Below, piece after piece: positions 46,100 through 53,863 of a stretch of 64,000 nucleotides of DNA (positions are counted from its first letter, which is position 1; each line of letters starts with the position of its first letter). The position numbers and the translations under genes are program-made. The stretch is from Myxococcales bacterium (GTDB lineage: Bacteria > Myxococcota > Myxococcia > Myxococcales > Anaeromyxobacteraceae). The stretch covers positions 62,001 to 126,000 of the forward strand of contig JAJZQX010000007.1 of assembly GCA_021806645.1 (NCBI GenBank), read 5' to 3'. The notes under the pieces were generated by a model, which had not been told where the DNA came from, made no database searches, and saw nothing but the letters and a program-made list of their open reading frames with translations.

Positions 46100-47182
46100 T
46101 CACCTGCGCAGCAGCTCGTCGAGAAGCTCTTGCTGCGTGACGATCTTCCGGCGCAGCATGATGCGGAGCAGGGCCGCGGCCACCTGGGACGGCTTGACCG
46201 GCAACGGCACCTCGTCCTGGCCGGCGGCCAGCCGCTCCAGCGCGTCGAGGACCACGATCTCCTTGGGCGTGAGCGGTCGAAGCTGGATGCGCCCCTCGAC
46301 CGCCTCCTCCTCGAGCACCACGTCAGGGACCGGCACCGGATGTGAAGGGGGCCGGGCGGGACCGGACGGGACCGGCGCCGCCTGGGCAAGCGGCGGCGCG
46401 GGGGCCGGTCCGGGCGGCGGTCTTGGCGAGGCAGGAACCGGTGCCGAGACGGGCGCCGGACGCGCCGCCGGCGCGGCGGCGATCGGGAGCGGCGTGAGCT
46501 GCAGCTCCTCGACCTCATCGCGACGGGAGAATCCGCCGTGCGGCACCGCGCCGAACAGCTCGGCGCGCGCCTCCTTGACCGCCTCGGAGGGCGCTGCGTG
46601 AAGGGCGGCCGAGGCGTGCGGGGGGTGCCGCATCTGCTTCTCGAGGGCCTCGGTGGATCCGCCGCCGAACGGGTCGGCCAATGGAGGCAGGAACTCGCCG
46701 CTCACCTCGGCGTCGAGGGAGATGGCCTCCAGCGCCTGCGGTTCGCCCGATTGGTAATGGGCGCGGATGGCCTCGGCGATCTCCCGGTCACCGCCGATGC
46801 AGACCTTCACCCGCCGGTTGGTGCGGAAGCGCAGCTCGTCGGAGAGCGCGAGGTTGGTCGGGTCGGCCATCGCCACCGTGAGCGTGGAGTGGTCTGCCGC
46901 CATCGGGAAGACGGTGTGGCGAACCGCGAAGTCCTTTCCCACCAGCTTGAGCGCCGACTCCAGCGCGATCGGCTCGAGCGAACCCAGCCGAGCCACCTCG
47001 AAGCCGAGCTTGCGGGCCAGGGCGTCTACGATGGCCGCCTCGCTGGTGAGCTTCAGGTCGAGGATGGCCTGGCCGATGCGGCCACCCCAGCGGCGCTGGT
47101 GTCCCAGCGCCGACTGGAGCATGGCCTCGTCGATCACGCCGGCCTCGATGAGCAGCTCCCCCAGTCGCTTCTTGGTGGACAT
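46100..47182 (-). CDS. Stand-alone MshEN-domain protein, probable c-di-GMP effector
   Basis: A 360-residue protein that begins with the c-di-GMP-binding MshEN signature. The first 24-residue motif (R6-L7-G8 ... A25-L26-x-x-Q29) and the second (R35-I36-G37 ... L55-x-x-K58) are separated by exactly five residues. The rest of a GspE N-terminal-like fold runs to ~130. A Pro/Ala-rich linker (~225-300) leads to a ~55-residue helical C-terminus (LTPKEIVVLDALERLAAG to ELLDELLRR). There is no ATPase domain, unlike GspE/PilB. It lies 97 bases after exbD. Confidence 0.8.
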   Translation of the reverse strand: MSTKKRLGELLIEAGVIDEAMLQSALGHQRRWGGRIGQAILDLKLTSEAAIVDALARKLGFEVARLGSLEPIALESALKLVGKDFAVRHTVFPMAADHSTLTVAMADPTNLALSDELRFRTNRRVKVCIGGDREIAEAIRAHYQSGEPQALEAISLDAEVSGEFLPPLADPFGGGSTEALEKQMRHPPHASAALHAAPSEAVKEARAELFGAVPHGGFSRRDEVEELQLTPLPIAAAPAARPAPVSAPVPASPRPPPGPAPAPPLAQAAPVPSGPARPPSHPVPVPDVVLEEEAVEGRIQLRPLTPKEIVVLDALERLAAGQDEVPLPVKPSQVAAALLRIMLRRKIVTQQELLDELLRR

Positions 47183-47279
47183 CACCGTCAATGTAGCGCC
47201 ACGCCCGGGCCGGGTCGAGCCGCCGCGGCCCCGCCCCGGCCAGGGGGGCGCCGGCGATATCGGCGTGGCCGGCAGGTCG

Positions 47280-47738
47280 TCAATTTCCGGTATCGGCGCG
47301 GGTGGCAATGGCCAGCCGCTGCAGTCCTAGCCGCCGAGCCAGCTCCATGACCGCCACCACCCGGCCGTGCGCCACCCCTTCGTCGGCCTGGATCAGCACC
47401 AGCGTGTCCGGGTTCCTCTCGGCCGAGGCGGTGAGCATGGAGCGGAGCTCGGGCTCCTCGACCACCTTGCCGCCGATCACCACGCGGCCGTCGATGAGGA
47501 TGGCGATGGAGAGGTCGCGCGCCGCCACCGTGTCCCCCTTGCCGCCTTTCGGCAAGGTCACCTTGAAGCCGCCCTTGTCCGCCCCGGCCTCGGCGATGGC
47601 GGTGGTGGTCACCATGAAGATGATGAGCAGCACCAGGAAGATGTCGGTGAGCGGGGTGATGTTGATGTCGGCGAAGATGGCCCCTTCGTTCTCCCCTTCG
47701 CCCTCGTGGTGGCCGCCGCTCGGACCTCCCATCGCCAT
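47280..47738 (-). CDS. exbD: ExbD/TolR-family energy transducer
   Basis: A 152-residue protein with a polar Gly/His/Glu-rich N-terminus, one membrane helix in NITPLTDIFLVLLIIFMVT with the proton-relay Asp, and a periplasmic domain of the ExbD/TolR type (GRVVIGGKVVEEPEL, IQADEGVAHGRVVAVMELARR). It uses the proton gradient with ExbB to drive outer-membrane processes. It starts two bases after the exbB stop. Confidence 0.92.
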   Translation of the reverse strand: MAMGGPSGGHHEGEGENEGAIFADINITPLTDIFLVLLIIFMVTTTAIAEAGADKGGFKVTLPKGGKGDTVAARDLSIAILIDGRVVIGGKVVEEPELRSMLTASAERNPDTLVLIQADEGVAHGRVVAVMELARRLGLQRLAIATRADTGN

Positions 47739-47740
47739 GG

Positions 47741-48442
47741 TCAGCCCTCCCCGCCGGCGGCCCGTGCCGGCGCCCCGGGCCGCAGGGTCGGCAGCAGCTC
47801 CGTGACCAGCTCCAGGTACTCCTCGGTGAGGAGCCGGAGCTGCAGCGTGAGCTTCTGCACGTGGGTGTTGAGCACGTTGAAGAGGACCACCGCCAGCACG
47901 GCGACCGCGATGCCGGCCGCGGTGGTGATGAGGGCCTCCGAGATGCCGGCGGCGACCACCGCGAAGCCGCCCTGCCCGGTGTGAGCCATGTCGTGGAAGG
48001 CGTTCATGATGCCGACCACGGTGCCGAAGAGGCCGATGAAGGGCGCCGTGGCGCCGACCGTGCCGAGGATCCAGAGTCCGCGCCGCATGCGCAGGTTGAC
48101 CCGCTGCCGCTCCCGCTCCACCGCCGCCACCAGCCTCTCGGCGTCCGGCGCCTGGGCCGGCCGTCCAGCCAGTGAGCCGCCCTTGGGCGAGAGGGCCACC
48201 AGCGCCGCCAGGAAGACCTCGGCGGCCATCGAGGTGGAGCGCTCGCACTGAGCCCGGCCGTCGTCGAGGTCGGCGCGGAAGAGCGCGCGTCCAACCGCGT
48301 CGGCGAGCGACCGCGCCTCGTCGCCGAAGCCCCACAGGGCGATGGCACGCTCGACCGCCGCCGCCACGGCCAGGACCGAGCAGAGGAGGATGACCCACAG
48401 GGAGAAGCTCGTCTTGACGAGCTGGAGGAGGTTCTGGTCCAC
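47741..48442 (-). CDS. exbB: ExbB/TolQ-family proton channel protein
   Basis: A 233-residue protein with three membrane helices (about 10-32, 125-150 and 165-195). It has the MotA/TolQ/ExbB signature GTVGATAPFIGLFGTVVGIMNAF and EALITTAAGIAVAVLAVVLFN. It makes a proton-driven motor with ExbD. GTG at 48442 is the start. No TonB or TolA gene is in view, and the neighbours are lipoproteins. Confidence 0.92.
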   Translation of the reverse strand: MDQNLLQLVKTSFSLWVILLCSVLAVAAAVERAIALWGFGDEARSLADAVGRALFRADLDDGRAQCERSTSMAAEVFLAALVALSPKGGSLAGRPAQAPDAERLVAAVERERQRVNLRMRRGLWILGTVGATAPFIGLFGTVVGIMNAFHDMAHTGQGGFAVVAAGISEALITTAAGIAVAVLAVVLFNVLNTHVQKLTLQLRLLTEEYLELVTELLPTLRPGAPARAAGGEG

Positions 48443-48475
48443 GATGACTCCGATGCGTAGCGGTGAGGGGGGATC

Positions 48476-49279
48476 CTATGGGGCGGGCGCGTCGAGATCC
48501 ACGACACGGGCGCCGGCCGGGGGGCTCAGCCGGAAGAGGGAGGGATCGACCGGCCGGTTGACCTCCAGCTCGCGCCAGTGGAGCGAGAGGGCCACGTGGG
48601 CCTCGGGCGAGCGCGCGGCCACCTCGGTCGGGACCCGCTGGCCGGCCAGGGTCCGGTGGACCGAGAACTGGGCGTCGAGCCCGGCCGGCACCTCGCCGCC
48701 GGCGGTGAGGCGCCGGACCCGGGAGGAGAGGAGAGCCGCGCCTGGACCGACCTCCAGCCGCTGCACCAGGCTGCCTTCACGCATCGTGAGGAGAACGCGC
48801 CCGTCGCCCGGCTCGGCCGACACCGGCTCGCCGTCGAGGAGCGGCGCCGAGCCGCAGAGCAGCGTCACCAGGGTCTCGGGCGCCAGCGGCACCGGGAGCA
48901 GCCGCGCCAGGTTGGCGGGCGTGGCCGCGCCGCGCAGGAAGGTCCGCTCGCGGGCGTCGTAGAGGGCGAGCCGACCGTCCTCCACCGCCAGCACCGCCGC
49001 CACGTTGCCGAAGAAGTCATGTGACTCGATGCGCAGCCGCCCCGGCCGCTCAGCCACCAGGTACTGCTCCACGCCCCCGGACCCGCCGGGCGCGTCGACC
49101 CCCAGGCGCGCCCGTCCCTGCACGCTCACCACGCGGGCCTGCGCCGCCTTGACCTCGGCGAGCAGCTCGACCGGGTCGAGCGACAGGTCGGGGGGCGGCA
49201 CCCGCGGAAGGCATCCCGCCAGCGCCAGGAGCGCCCCGGGGATCACCAGCCGGGCGGCGGCGCCCGCGCCACGCCTCAC
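48476..49279 (-). CDS. Outer-membrane lipoprotein of LolA/LolB-like fold (DUF4292-like)
   Basis: A 267-residue lipoprotein with lipobox LAGC (C23). The mature part reads like a LolA/LolB/DUF4292 domain: long amphipathic helix ELLAEVKAAQARVVSVQGRARLGV, then strands YLVAERPGRLRIES, AVLAVEDGRLALYDARERTFLRG and ARLLPVPL. Such proteins bind lipids or lipoproteins in the periplasm. It overlaps the PLP-enzyme gene by 4 bases and precedes exbBD by 33 bases, hinting at envelope transport. Confidence 0.7.
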   Translation of the reverse strand: MRRGAGAAARLVIPGALLALAGCLPRVPPPDLSLDPVELLAEVKAAQARVVSVQGRARLGVDAPGGSGGVEQYLVAERPGRLRIESHDFFGNVAAVLAVEDGRLALYDARERTFLRGAATPANLARLLPVPLAPETLVTLLCGSAPLLDGEPVSAEPGDGRVLLTMREGSLVQRLEVGPGAALLSSRVRRLTAGGEVPAGLDAQFSVHRTLAGQRVPTEVAARSPEAHVALSLHWRELEVNRPVDPSLFRLSPPAGARVVDLDAPAP

Positions 49280-50451
49280 GCGCGCCCCAGTGCCTGCGTG
49301 AGGTCCGCGAGCAGGTCCCCGGGGTCTTCCAGCCCCACCGAAACGCGCAGCAGGCCCCGATCGATCCCCTGCGCCGCCAGCTCGGCGTCGGTGGCGTTCC
49401 GGTGCGAGGAGATGACGGGGATGGAGGCCAGGCTCTCCACGCCGCCCAGCGACGAGGCCCGCGCCACGATGCGGAGCGCGTCGTGGACCCGGCAGCAGGG
49501 CTCGAAGCCACCCTTCACCGAGAGCGATAGGACGCCTCCGCCGCCGCCCAGCTGGCGGCGCGCCAGGTCGTGGTCGGGGTGGGAGCGGAGGAACGGGTAG
49601 TGGACGCGGGCCACCATGGGGTGGTGCTCGAGCGCCTCGGCGAGGCGGAGGGCGGTGGCGTTCTGGCGTTCGATCCGGACCTCCAGGGTCTTCATGCCGC
49701 GGATGAGGTCGTAGGCCACCGCCGGGTCCATGGTCCCACCGGCGGTACGGCGCACCTCCAGAACCGGCGCCAGCAGCGGCTTGTTCCCGGCCACGGCGCC
49801 GGCCAGGTGGTCGCAGTGGCCGTTCAGGTACTTGGTGGCGCTGTGGATGACCAGGTCCACGCCCAGCGTCGCCGGCCGCAGGTTGACGGGTGTGGCGAAG
49901 GTGGCGTCCACCATGGAGAGGATGCCGCGCGCCCGGCAGGCGGCCGCCACCGCGGCCACGTCCACCACGCGCATGGTCGGGTTGGTCGGGGTCTCGAAGA
50001 GCAGCGCCCGCGTGCCGGCCGGCGCCGCCGCGGCCGCCTCGGCCAGCCGCTGCAGCGGCACCTCCACCACCTTGACACCGAAGCGGGTCAGGATGGTCCG
50101 GACCAGGCGCGTGGTCTGGCCGTAGATGGTGTCCGCCACCAGCAGCGTGTCGCCGGCGGCGAGGTGGGCCACCAGCGCCGCGTGGATGGCGGCCATGCCG
50201 GAGGCGAAGAGGGCGGCTTGCTCCGTCCCCTCCAGCAGCGCCACCTTCCGCTCAGCGGCGATGACGGTGGGGTTCTCCAGCCGCGAGTAGAGCCACTTGC
50301 CGTCGGGCGCGTCGAGGTAGGCGGCCGCGTCGGCCGCCGAGTCGAAGCGGTAGGTGGTGGTCTGGTAGATCGGCGTGTTCACCGCCGGTACGGACCAGAC
50401 CTGGTCCTCGCCGCCGTGAACCGCCAGGGTGCCGAGCTTCTGGTTGGCCAT
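49276..50451 (-). CDS. Cys/Met-metabolism PLP enzyme (cystathionine gamma-synthase/lyase or methionine gamma-lyase type)
   Basis: A 391-residue fold-I PLP enzyme with YSRLENPTV, the GMAAIHAAL phosphate-binding loop, ETPTNPTMRVVDV, VDATFATPVNLRP, and the PLP Lys in HSATKYLNGHCDHLAG. The C-terminal SLGGVESLASIPVISSHR fixes it in the trans-sulfuration family. The exact reaction cannot be told from the motifs. The ATG at 50451 starts MANQKLGTLAVHGGE. It sits within the long minus-strand series without other sulfur genes. Confidence 0.92.
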   Translation of the reverse strand: MANQKLGTLAVHGGEDQVWSVPAVNTPIYQTTTYRFDSAADAAAYLDAPDGKWLYSRLENPTVIAAERKVALLEGTEQAALFASGMAAIHAALVAHLAAGDTLLVADTIYGQTTRLVRTILTRFGVKVVEVPLQRLAEAAAAAPAGTRALLFETPTNPTMRVVDVAAVAAACRARGILSMVDATFATPVNLRPATLGVDLVIHSATKYLNGHCDHLAGAVAGNKPLLAPVLEVRRTAGGTMDPAVAYDLIRGMKTLEVRIERQNATALRLAEALEHHPMVARVHYPFLRSHPDHDLARRQLGGGGGVLSLSVKGGFEPCCRVHDALRIVARASSLGGVESLASIPVISSHRNATDAELAAQGIDRGLLRVSVGLEDPGDLLADLTQALGRA

Positions 50452-50497
50452 GTGGAGCTCTCCGAGACGCCGGCGGGTCGCCACCGGAGGGCGACGC

Positions 50498-51346
50498 TTA
50501 GAACAGGCGCGCCCGCTTGTCGAGCAGCTCCCGGGCTCGCCGCCGCGCGACCGCCTGCTCGGGCCCCCGCTCGGCGGCCTCCGGCGCGGCCAGCACCTCG
50601 CCGAGCAGCCGCTCGAAGCCGGCCCGATCCTGCAGGAGCACCGAGAGCGTCCGCGCCTCCTCGACCCGCCGCCACGGCTCGTCGGGAAAGAGCTCGGCGG
50701 CCCGCGCGAAGCGGGCCCTCGCCGCCTCGACGCCGCCGCCCGCCGCGACCGGCAGCATGCCCGACCAGGCGCCGAGCGCCCGCAACGGGCCGCCCGCCTC
50801 CAGCCGCTCGTCGAGGGCCGCGGCGCGGGCCATCAGCGCCAGGGCGTGGTCCTTCACGGCCAGCACCGCGGCCGGACCGGTGGCCTGGGCCACCCCCATG
50901 CGTCCCAGCGCCAGCCAGTAGAGCGGCTCGGCGCCAGGGGTCTGCACCAGCGCCGCCGCCTCGGCCAGCGGCCGCCCCTCCTCCACCGCCGCGGCGAAGC
51001 TCGGGGAGAGGCTCCGGAGGGCTCGCTCGGCGGCCCTCGAAGAGGCGTCGTGCGCGGCCAGCGCCTCGGCCGGCAGCACGGCGGCGCATGCCCGGAACCC
51101 CTCTCCGCGCGCCAGCCGCAGCTCGATGGCCGGCTCCCCCGGGCGCGCCCGGGCGGCCCGACGCCACGCCGAGAGCGCGGCCCGCAACCCGTCCAGCTCG
51201 GCGCGGCGGGACCAGGCGGCGTCCCCCTCGGCGAGTGCGGCCTGGACGGCCTCCCTGGTGACCGTGGCCGCCGGCGGCTGGGCCGGGCCGCGAGGGCAAC
51301 CGGCGGTTGCGAGCACGAGGCCAAGCGCGAGGGCGCGGCGCGCCAC
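50498..51346 (-). CDS. TatT-like (TRAP-transporter T-component) TPR lipoprotein
   Basis: A 282-residue lipoprotein with lipobox TAGC (C17) and an all-helical mature chain. The C-terminal third is the recognisable part: LGAWSGMLPVAAGGGVEAARARFARAAELFP, then VEEARTLSVLLQDRAGFERLLGEVLAAP. These match the TatT family, which in Treponema binds a TRAP solute receptor. No TRAP permease is in this window, so the partner is unknown. It begins two bases after the preceding gene. Confidence 0.7.
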   Translation of the reverse strand: MARRALALGLVLATAGCPRGPAQPPAATVTREAVQAALAEGDAAWSRRAELDGLRAALSAWRRAARARPGEPAIELRLARGEGFRACAAVLPAEALAAHDASSRAAERALRSLSPSFAAAVEEGRPLAEAAALVQTPGAEPLYWLALGRMGVAQATGPAAVLAVKDHALALMARAAALDERLEAGGPLRALGAWSGMLPVAAGGGVEAARARFARAAELFPDEPWRRVEEARTLSVLLQDRAGFERLLGEVLAAPEAAERGPEQAVARRRARELLDKRARLF

Positions 51347-51348
51347 GC

Positions 51349-52206
51349 CTACTTCCGCTTCTTGCCGGACTTCTTCGCCGGCTTCTTCGGAGCGGCCTTC
51401 CGGGCCGGGGTCCTGGACGGCTGCTTCTTCGGTGCCTTCTCCTTCACGGCCTTCCTGGCCGGCTTCATGGGCGTGGCCTTCCTGGCGACCTTCTTCTTCG
51501 AGGCCTTCTTCGGGGCCGGCTTCCTGGCCACGGGCCTGGACTGGACGGTCGCCTTGGCCTGGGGCCTGGGCGGAACGAGCGCCTTGGCGGCCGGGGCGAC
51601 CGATGGCGGCGCCGGTGGGGCGAGCGGCCGGGCCGGCTGGAGCGCGCGCGGCTGCTGCGGAGGCCGCTGCGGCATGGCGCGGCTCAGGCGGGCCAGGCGC
51701 GCCTCCTCCTCGGCCTGCGTCACGTGGAGCGGCGGCTGGCCGGCGCGCTGCCGGGACTCGTCCTCGGCCGAGTAGAAGAGCTGGTAGGTGGCCAGGCCAC
51801 GGGTCACCAGCTCGCCGCGCTGGTTCTCCGCCCAGAGCTCCAGGTCCATGGCGTAGGTGTCGCCCGGCTCGAAGCGGCGCTCCACCACCCGCCCGCGCGC
51901 CGTGAGGACGTCGCCCGGCCAGATGAACTTCACCAGCCGGGACTGGAGCTTCTTGAGCCGCGCGCCGCGGGTCCAGTCGGTGGCCAGCTCGGCCAGGAAG
52001 CCCATGCCGATGGTGCCTGGCGCGAAGGCGCTGGGGAAGCCGGAGGCGCGGGCGTGCGGCTCGTCGATGTAGAGCGGGTTCCAGTCGCCGGCGGCGCCGA
52101 CGTAGCGGGCGATCTGCAGCCGATCGACCGGCGGCTTGACCAGCGGCGGGAGCTCGTCGCCCACCTTGACACCCTCGAAGTAGAGCTGGCGCACGTTGAT
52201 GGTCAT
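51349..52206 (-). CDS. MaoC-like hotdog protein with a histone-H1-like Lys/Ala/Pro tail
   Basis: A 285-residue protein. Residues 1-~150 are a MaoC/HadB-type hotdog domain (GDWNPLYIDEPHARASGF, FAPGTIGMGFLAELATDW). The catalytic Asp is present (D41), but the His five residues on is Tyr (Y46). From ~180 the chain is Pro-rich, then from ~208 a low-complexity tail of KK, ARK and PAKK repeats runs to the end (SGKKRK), with at least 30 basic residues and very few acidic ones. The tail looks like H1/AlgP-type nucleic-acid-binding tails. It pairs with the hotdog gene 8 bases upstream. Confidence 0.8.
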   Translation of the reverse strand: MTINVRQLYFEGVKVGDELPPLVKPPVDRLQIARYVGAAGDWNPLYIDEPHARASGFPSAFAPGTIGMGFLAELATDWTRGARLKKLQSRLVKFIWPGDVLTARGRVVERRFEPGDTYAMDLELWAENQRGELVTRGLATYQLFYSAEDESRQRAGQPPLHVTQAEEEARLARLSRAMPQRPPQQPRALQPARPLAPPAPPSVAPAAKALVPPRPQAKATVQSRPVARKPAPKKASKKKVARKATPMKPARKAVKEKAPKKQPSRTPARKAAPKKPAKKSGKKRK

Positions 52207-52213
52207 CGTCCAG

Positions 52214-52651
52214 TTACCCCCGCCGAAGGATGAAGGTGCCTCGCGACCTGAAGACCAGCACCCCGTGCTCGTCGCGCCCCTCGTCCTCGATGATGATCAC
52301 GTCCATGGGGCCGCTGGCCCCGGAGCGCTCCTGCACGTCGGCCACCTTGCTGCGGACCGTGAGCCGGTCGCCCGCCACGATGGGGCGGCCGAACTCGAAG
52401 ACCTGCTCGCCGTGGAGCATGGAGCGGGTGCCTAGATCGAGGGAGTGGCGGAAGCGCTCGCCCCAGCCGAGCGTGAGCGCGAAGGTGGCCGGCGCCACCA
52501 GCCCCGGGAAGCCGGCGGCGCGGGCCGCCGCCTCGTCGAGCGCAAGCGGGTTGGGATCGCCGAGTGCCTCGGCGAAGCGCCGGATGGCCCCCTTCTCCAC
52601 CTCGTGGAGGATGGGCTCGCTCTGGCGGCCGATGAGGGACTTGTCGAGCAT
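52214..52651 (-). CDS. MaoC/FAS1-type dehydratase N-domain protein (HadA-like)
   Basis: A 145-residue single-hotdog protein with MaoC_dehydrat_N features: ILHEVEKGAIRRFAEALGDPNPLALDEAAA, GLVAPATFALTLGW, HGEQVFEFGRPIVAGDRLTVRS. In mycobacterial HadAB this subunit partners a catalytic hotdog to dehydrate 3-hydroxyacyl thioesters. Its own site has Asp (D32) but Ala where His would be (position 37), as expected for the structural subunit. It lies 13 bases after the dehydrogenase gene. Confidence 0.85.
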   Translation of the reverse strand: MLDKSLIGRQSEPILHEVEKGAIRRFAEALGDPNPLALDEAAARAAGFPGLVAPATFALTLGWGERFRHSLDLGTRSMLHGEQVFEFGRPIVAGDRLTVRSKVADVQERSGASGPMDVIIIEDEGRDEHGVLVFRSRGTFILRRG

Positions 52652-52664
52652 GATGGCTCCGGGC

Positions 52665-53642
52665 CTATCGCCCTGCCGGCAGGTCGAGGACCGTGAGCAG
52701 TCCCCGCCGTTCGGTGATGGCCAGCGCCGCGTGCACCACGGCGTTGGCGGTGGCCGCCTCGCCCGGGATCCCCCCGGGCACCACCGCGCGCAGCGGCGGA
52801 TCGGCGTCGATCTCCACCTCGTCGCGCGGATGGTCCGCGCCGAGGGCTAGCTGCAGCTCCAGCCGGACCACTTCCCGGCCTTCCGCGAAGGCACGCGCCA
52901 CCTGCTGGACGCCCGCCACCTGTCCCACCTTGACGCCGTGGCCGTCCTCGTCGGCGAGCAACGGCGTCAGCTCCTCGTCCACCTCGTCGAACTCCAGCCC
53001 GCAGCCGGCCGCGGCCAGCGCCGCCGACTGGGAAAGCCCGACGTGGCCCAGCTCGCCACGCTCGTCGGCCGCCTCGAAGGCCTCCGGGTCGAGCCCGATC
53101 CCGAGCTTGCGCCGCAGCGACTCCCCGTGGCCGACCAGGTCCACCACCCGCACGCCGCGGACGTGGCGCACCTCCCCCACCACCTGCGCCAGCACCGCCG
53201 GCAGCCGGTCGAGCGAGAAGCCGGGGTTTGCGCCGGTGCCGACCACCGCGACGTCGTGGGCCTCGCAGAAGAGATCGAGGGCGTCGGCCTCCGACTCGTG
53301 GTGGAGCCAGGGCCAGGCCAGCTCCTCGCAGGTGGAGACCACCGAGCAGCCCGCCTTCACCGCGCGTCGAATGACCGGGAGCACCTCCACGAAGGAGGAG
53401 GTGGTGGCCATGATGACCACGCCGCCTCGAGCCTCGATGAAGGCGGGGGCGGAGTCGGCGCCGACGACGAGTCCCCCGGCCGGCCGGCCGAGCAGCAGCT
53501 CCAGCTTCTTGCCGATCAGGTCCGGCGCCGGGTCGATGGCAGCCACCAGCCGGAACTCGGGACGCGCGAGGAGCGCCCGGGCGATCCCCCGCCCGACCAC
53601 GCCAAGCCCCATGAGCACGACCGGAATGGTTGCCTCGGCCAC
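52665..53642 (-). CDS. NAD(P)-binding dehydrogenase, 2,4-diaminopentanoate dehydrogenase/DapB-like
   Basis: A 325-residue protein with an N-terminal Rossmann fold (PVVLMGLGVVGRGIARALL, VAAIDPAPDLIGKKL) and a dihydrodipicolinate-reductase-like C-terminal domain (VGTGANPGFSLDRLPAVL, GHGESLRRKLGIG). This combination is seen in 2,4-diaminopentanoate dehydrogenases and uncharacterised relatives. I chose GTG at 53642 because GGAGGG lies 6 bases upstream; an earlier in-frame start at 53705 has no such site. It is the first gene of the series running to 45176. Confidence 0.75.
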   Translation of the reverse strand: MAEATIPVVLMGLGVVGRGIARALLARPEFRLVAAIDPAPDLIGKKLELLLGRPAGGLVVGADSAPAFIEARGGVVIMATTSSFVEVLPVIRRAVKAGCSVVSTCEELAWPWLHHESEADALDLFCEAHDVAVVGTGANPGFSLDRLPAVLAQVVGEVRHVRGVRVVDLVGHGESLRRKLGIGLDPEAFEAADERGELGHVGLSQSAALAAAGCGLEFDEVDEELTPLLADEDGHGVKVGQVAGVQQVARAFAEGREVVRLELQLALGADHPRDEVEIDADPPLRAVVPGGIPGEAATANAVVHAALAITERRGLLTVLDLPAGR

Positions 53643-53706
53643 GATGACCCTCCGCGCCTCGAATCCAGAGTCCGGAAATGGCCGGATCTCCGAAGGTTGA
53701 CGCACC

Positions 53707-53736
53707 TTTATAGGGCATCGCCCGAACCCCTATCAA
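53707..53736 (-). promoter_or_regulatory. Sigma-70-like promoter for the long minus-strand operon
   Basis: Read on the minus strand, TTGATA (53736-53731) is followed after 18 bases by TATAAA (53712-53707), 65 bases before the GTG at 53642. Such an AT-rich pair is unusual in this sequence, and no other pair as good was noticed upstream of the genes in the series. Confidence 0.6.
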
Positions 53737-53863
53737 GAAAAGGGGGGCATTCGAGCCGATCGCGACCCGCCCGGGGCGTCAATCGGCCACACGGGCTCGC
53801 GGCCTGGGCGCGGCGCGTCAACCGCTTGACCTGCCTGGTGAATCCGGTCAGCTGGGCTCGCCG

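Noticed and set aside
51349-51860. Lys/Ala/Pro-rich tail of the hotdog protein as a frameshift artefact
   Set aside because: Third-position GC bias continues through the tail in the same frame. The gene ends two bases before the next one, as is usual here, so the tail appears genuine.
53721-53745. CCCCTATC...AAGGGG stem as terminator after the TlpA-like gene
   Set aside because: The stem is only about 5 bp and overlaps the -35 of the downstream promoter. A promoter explains the AT-rich bases better.
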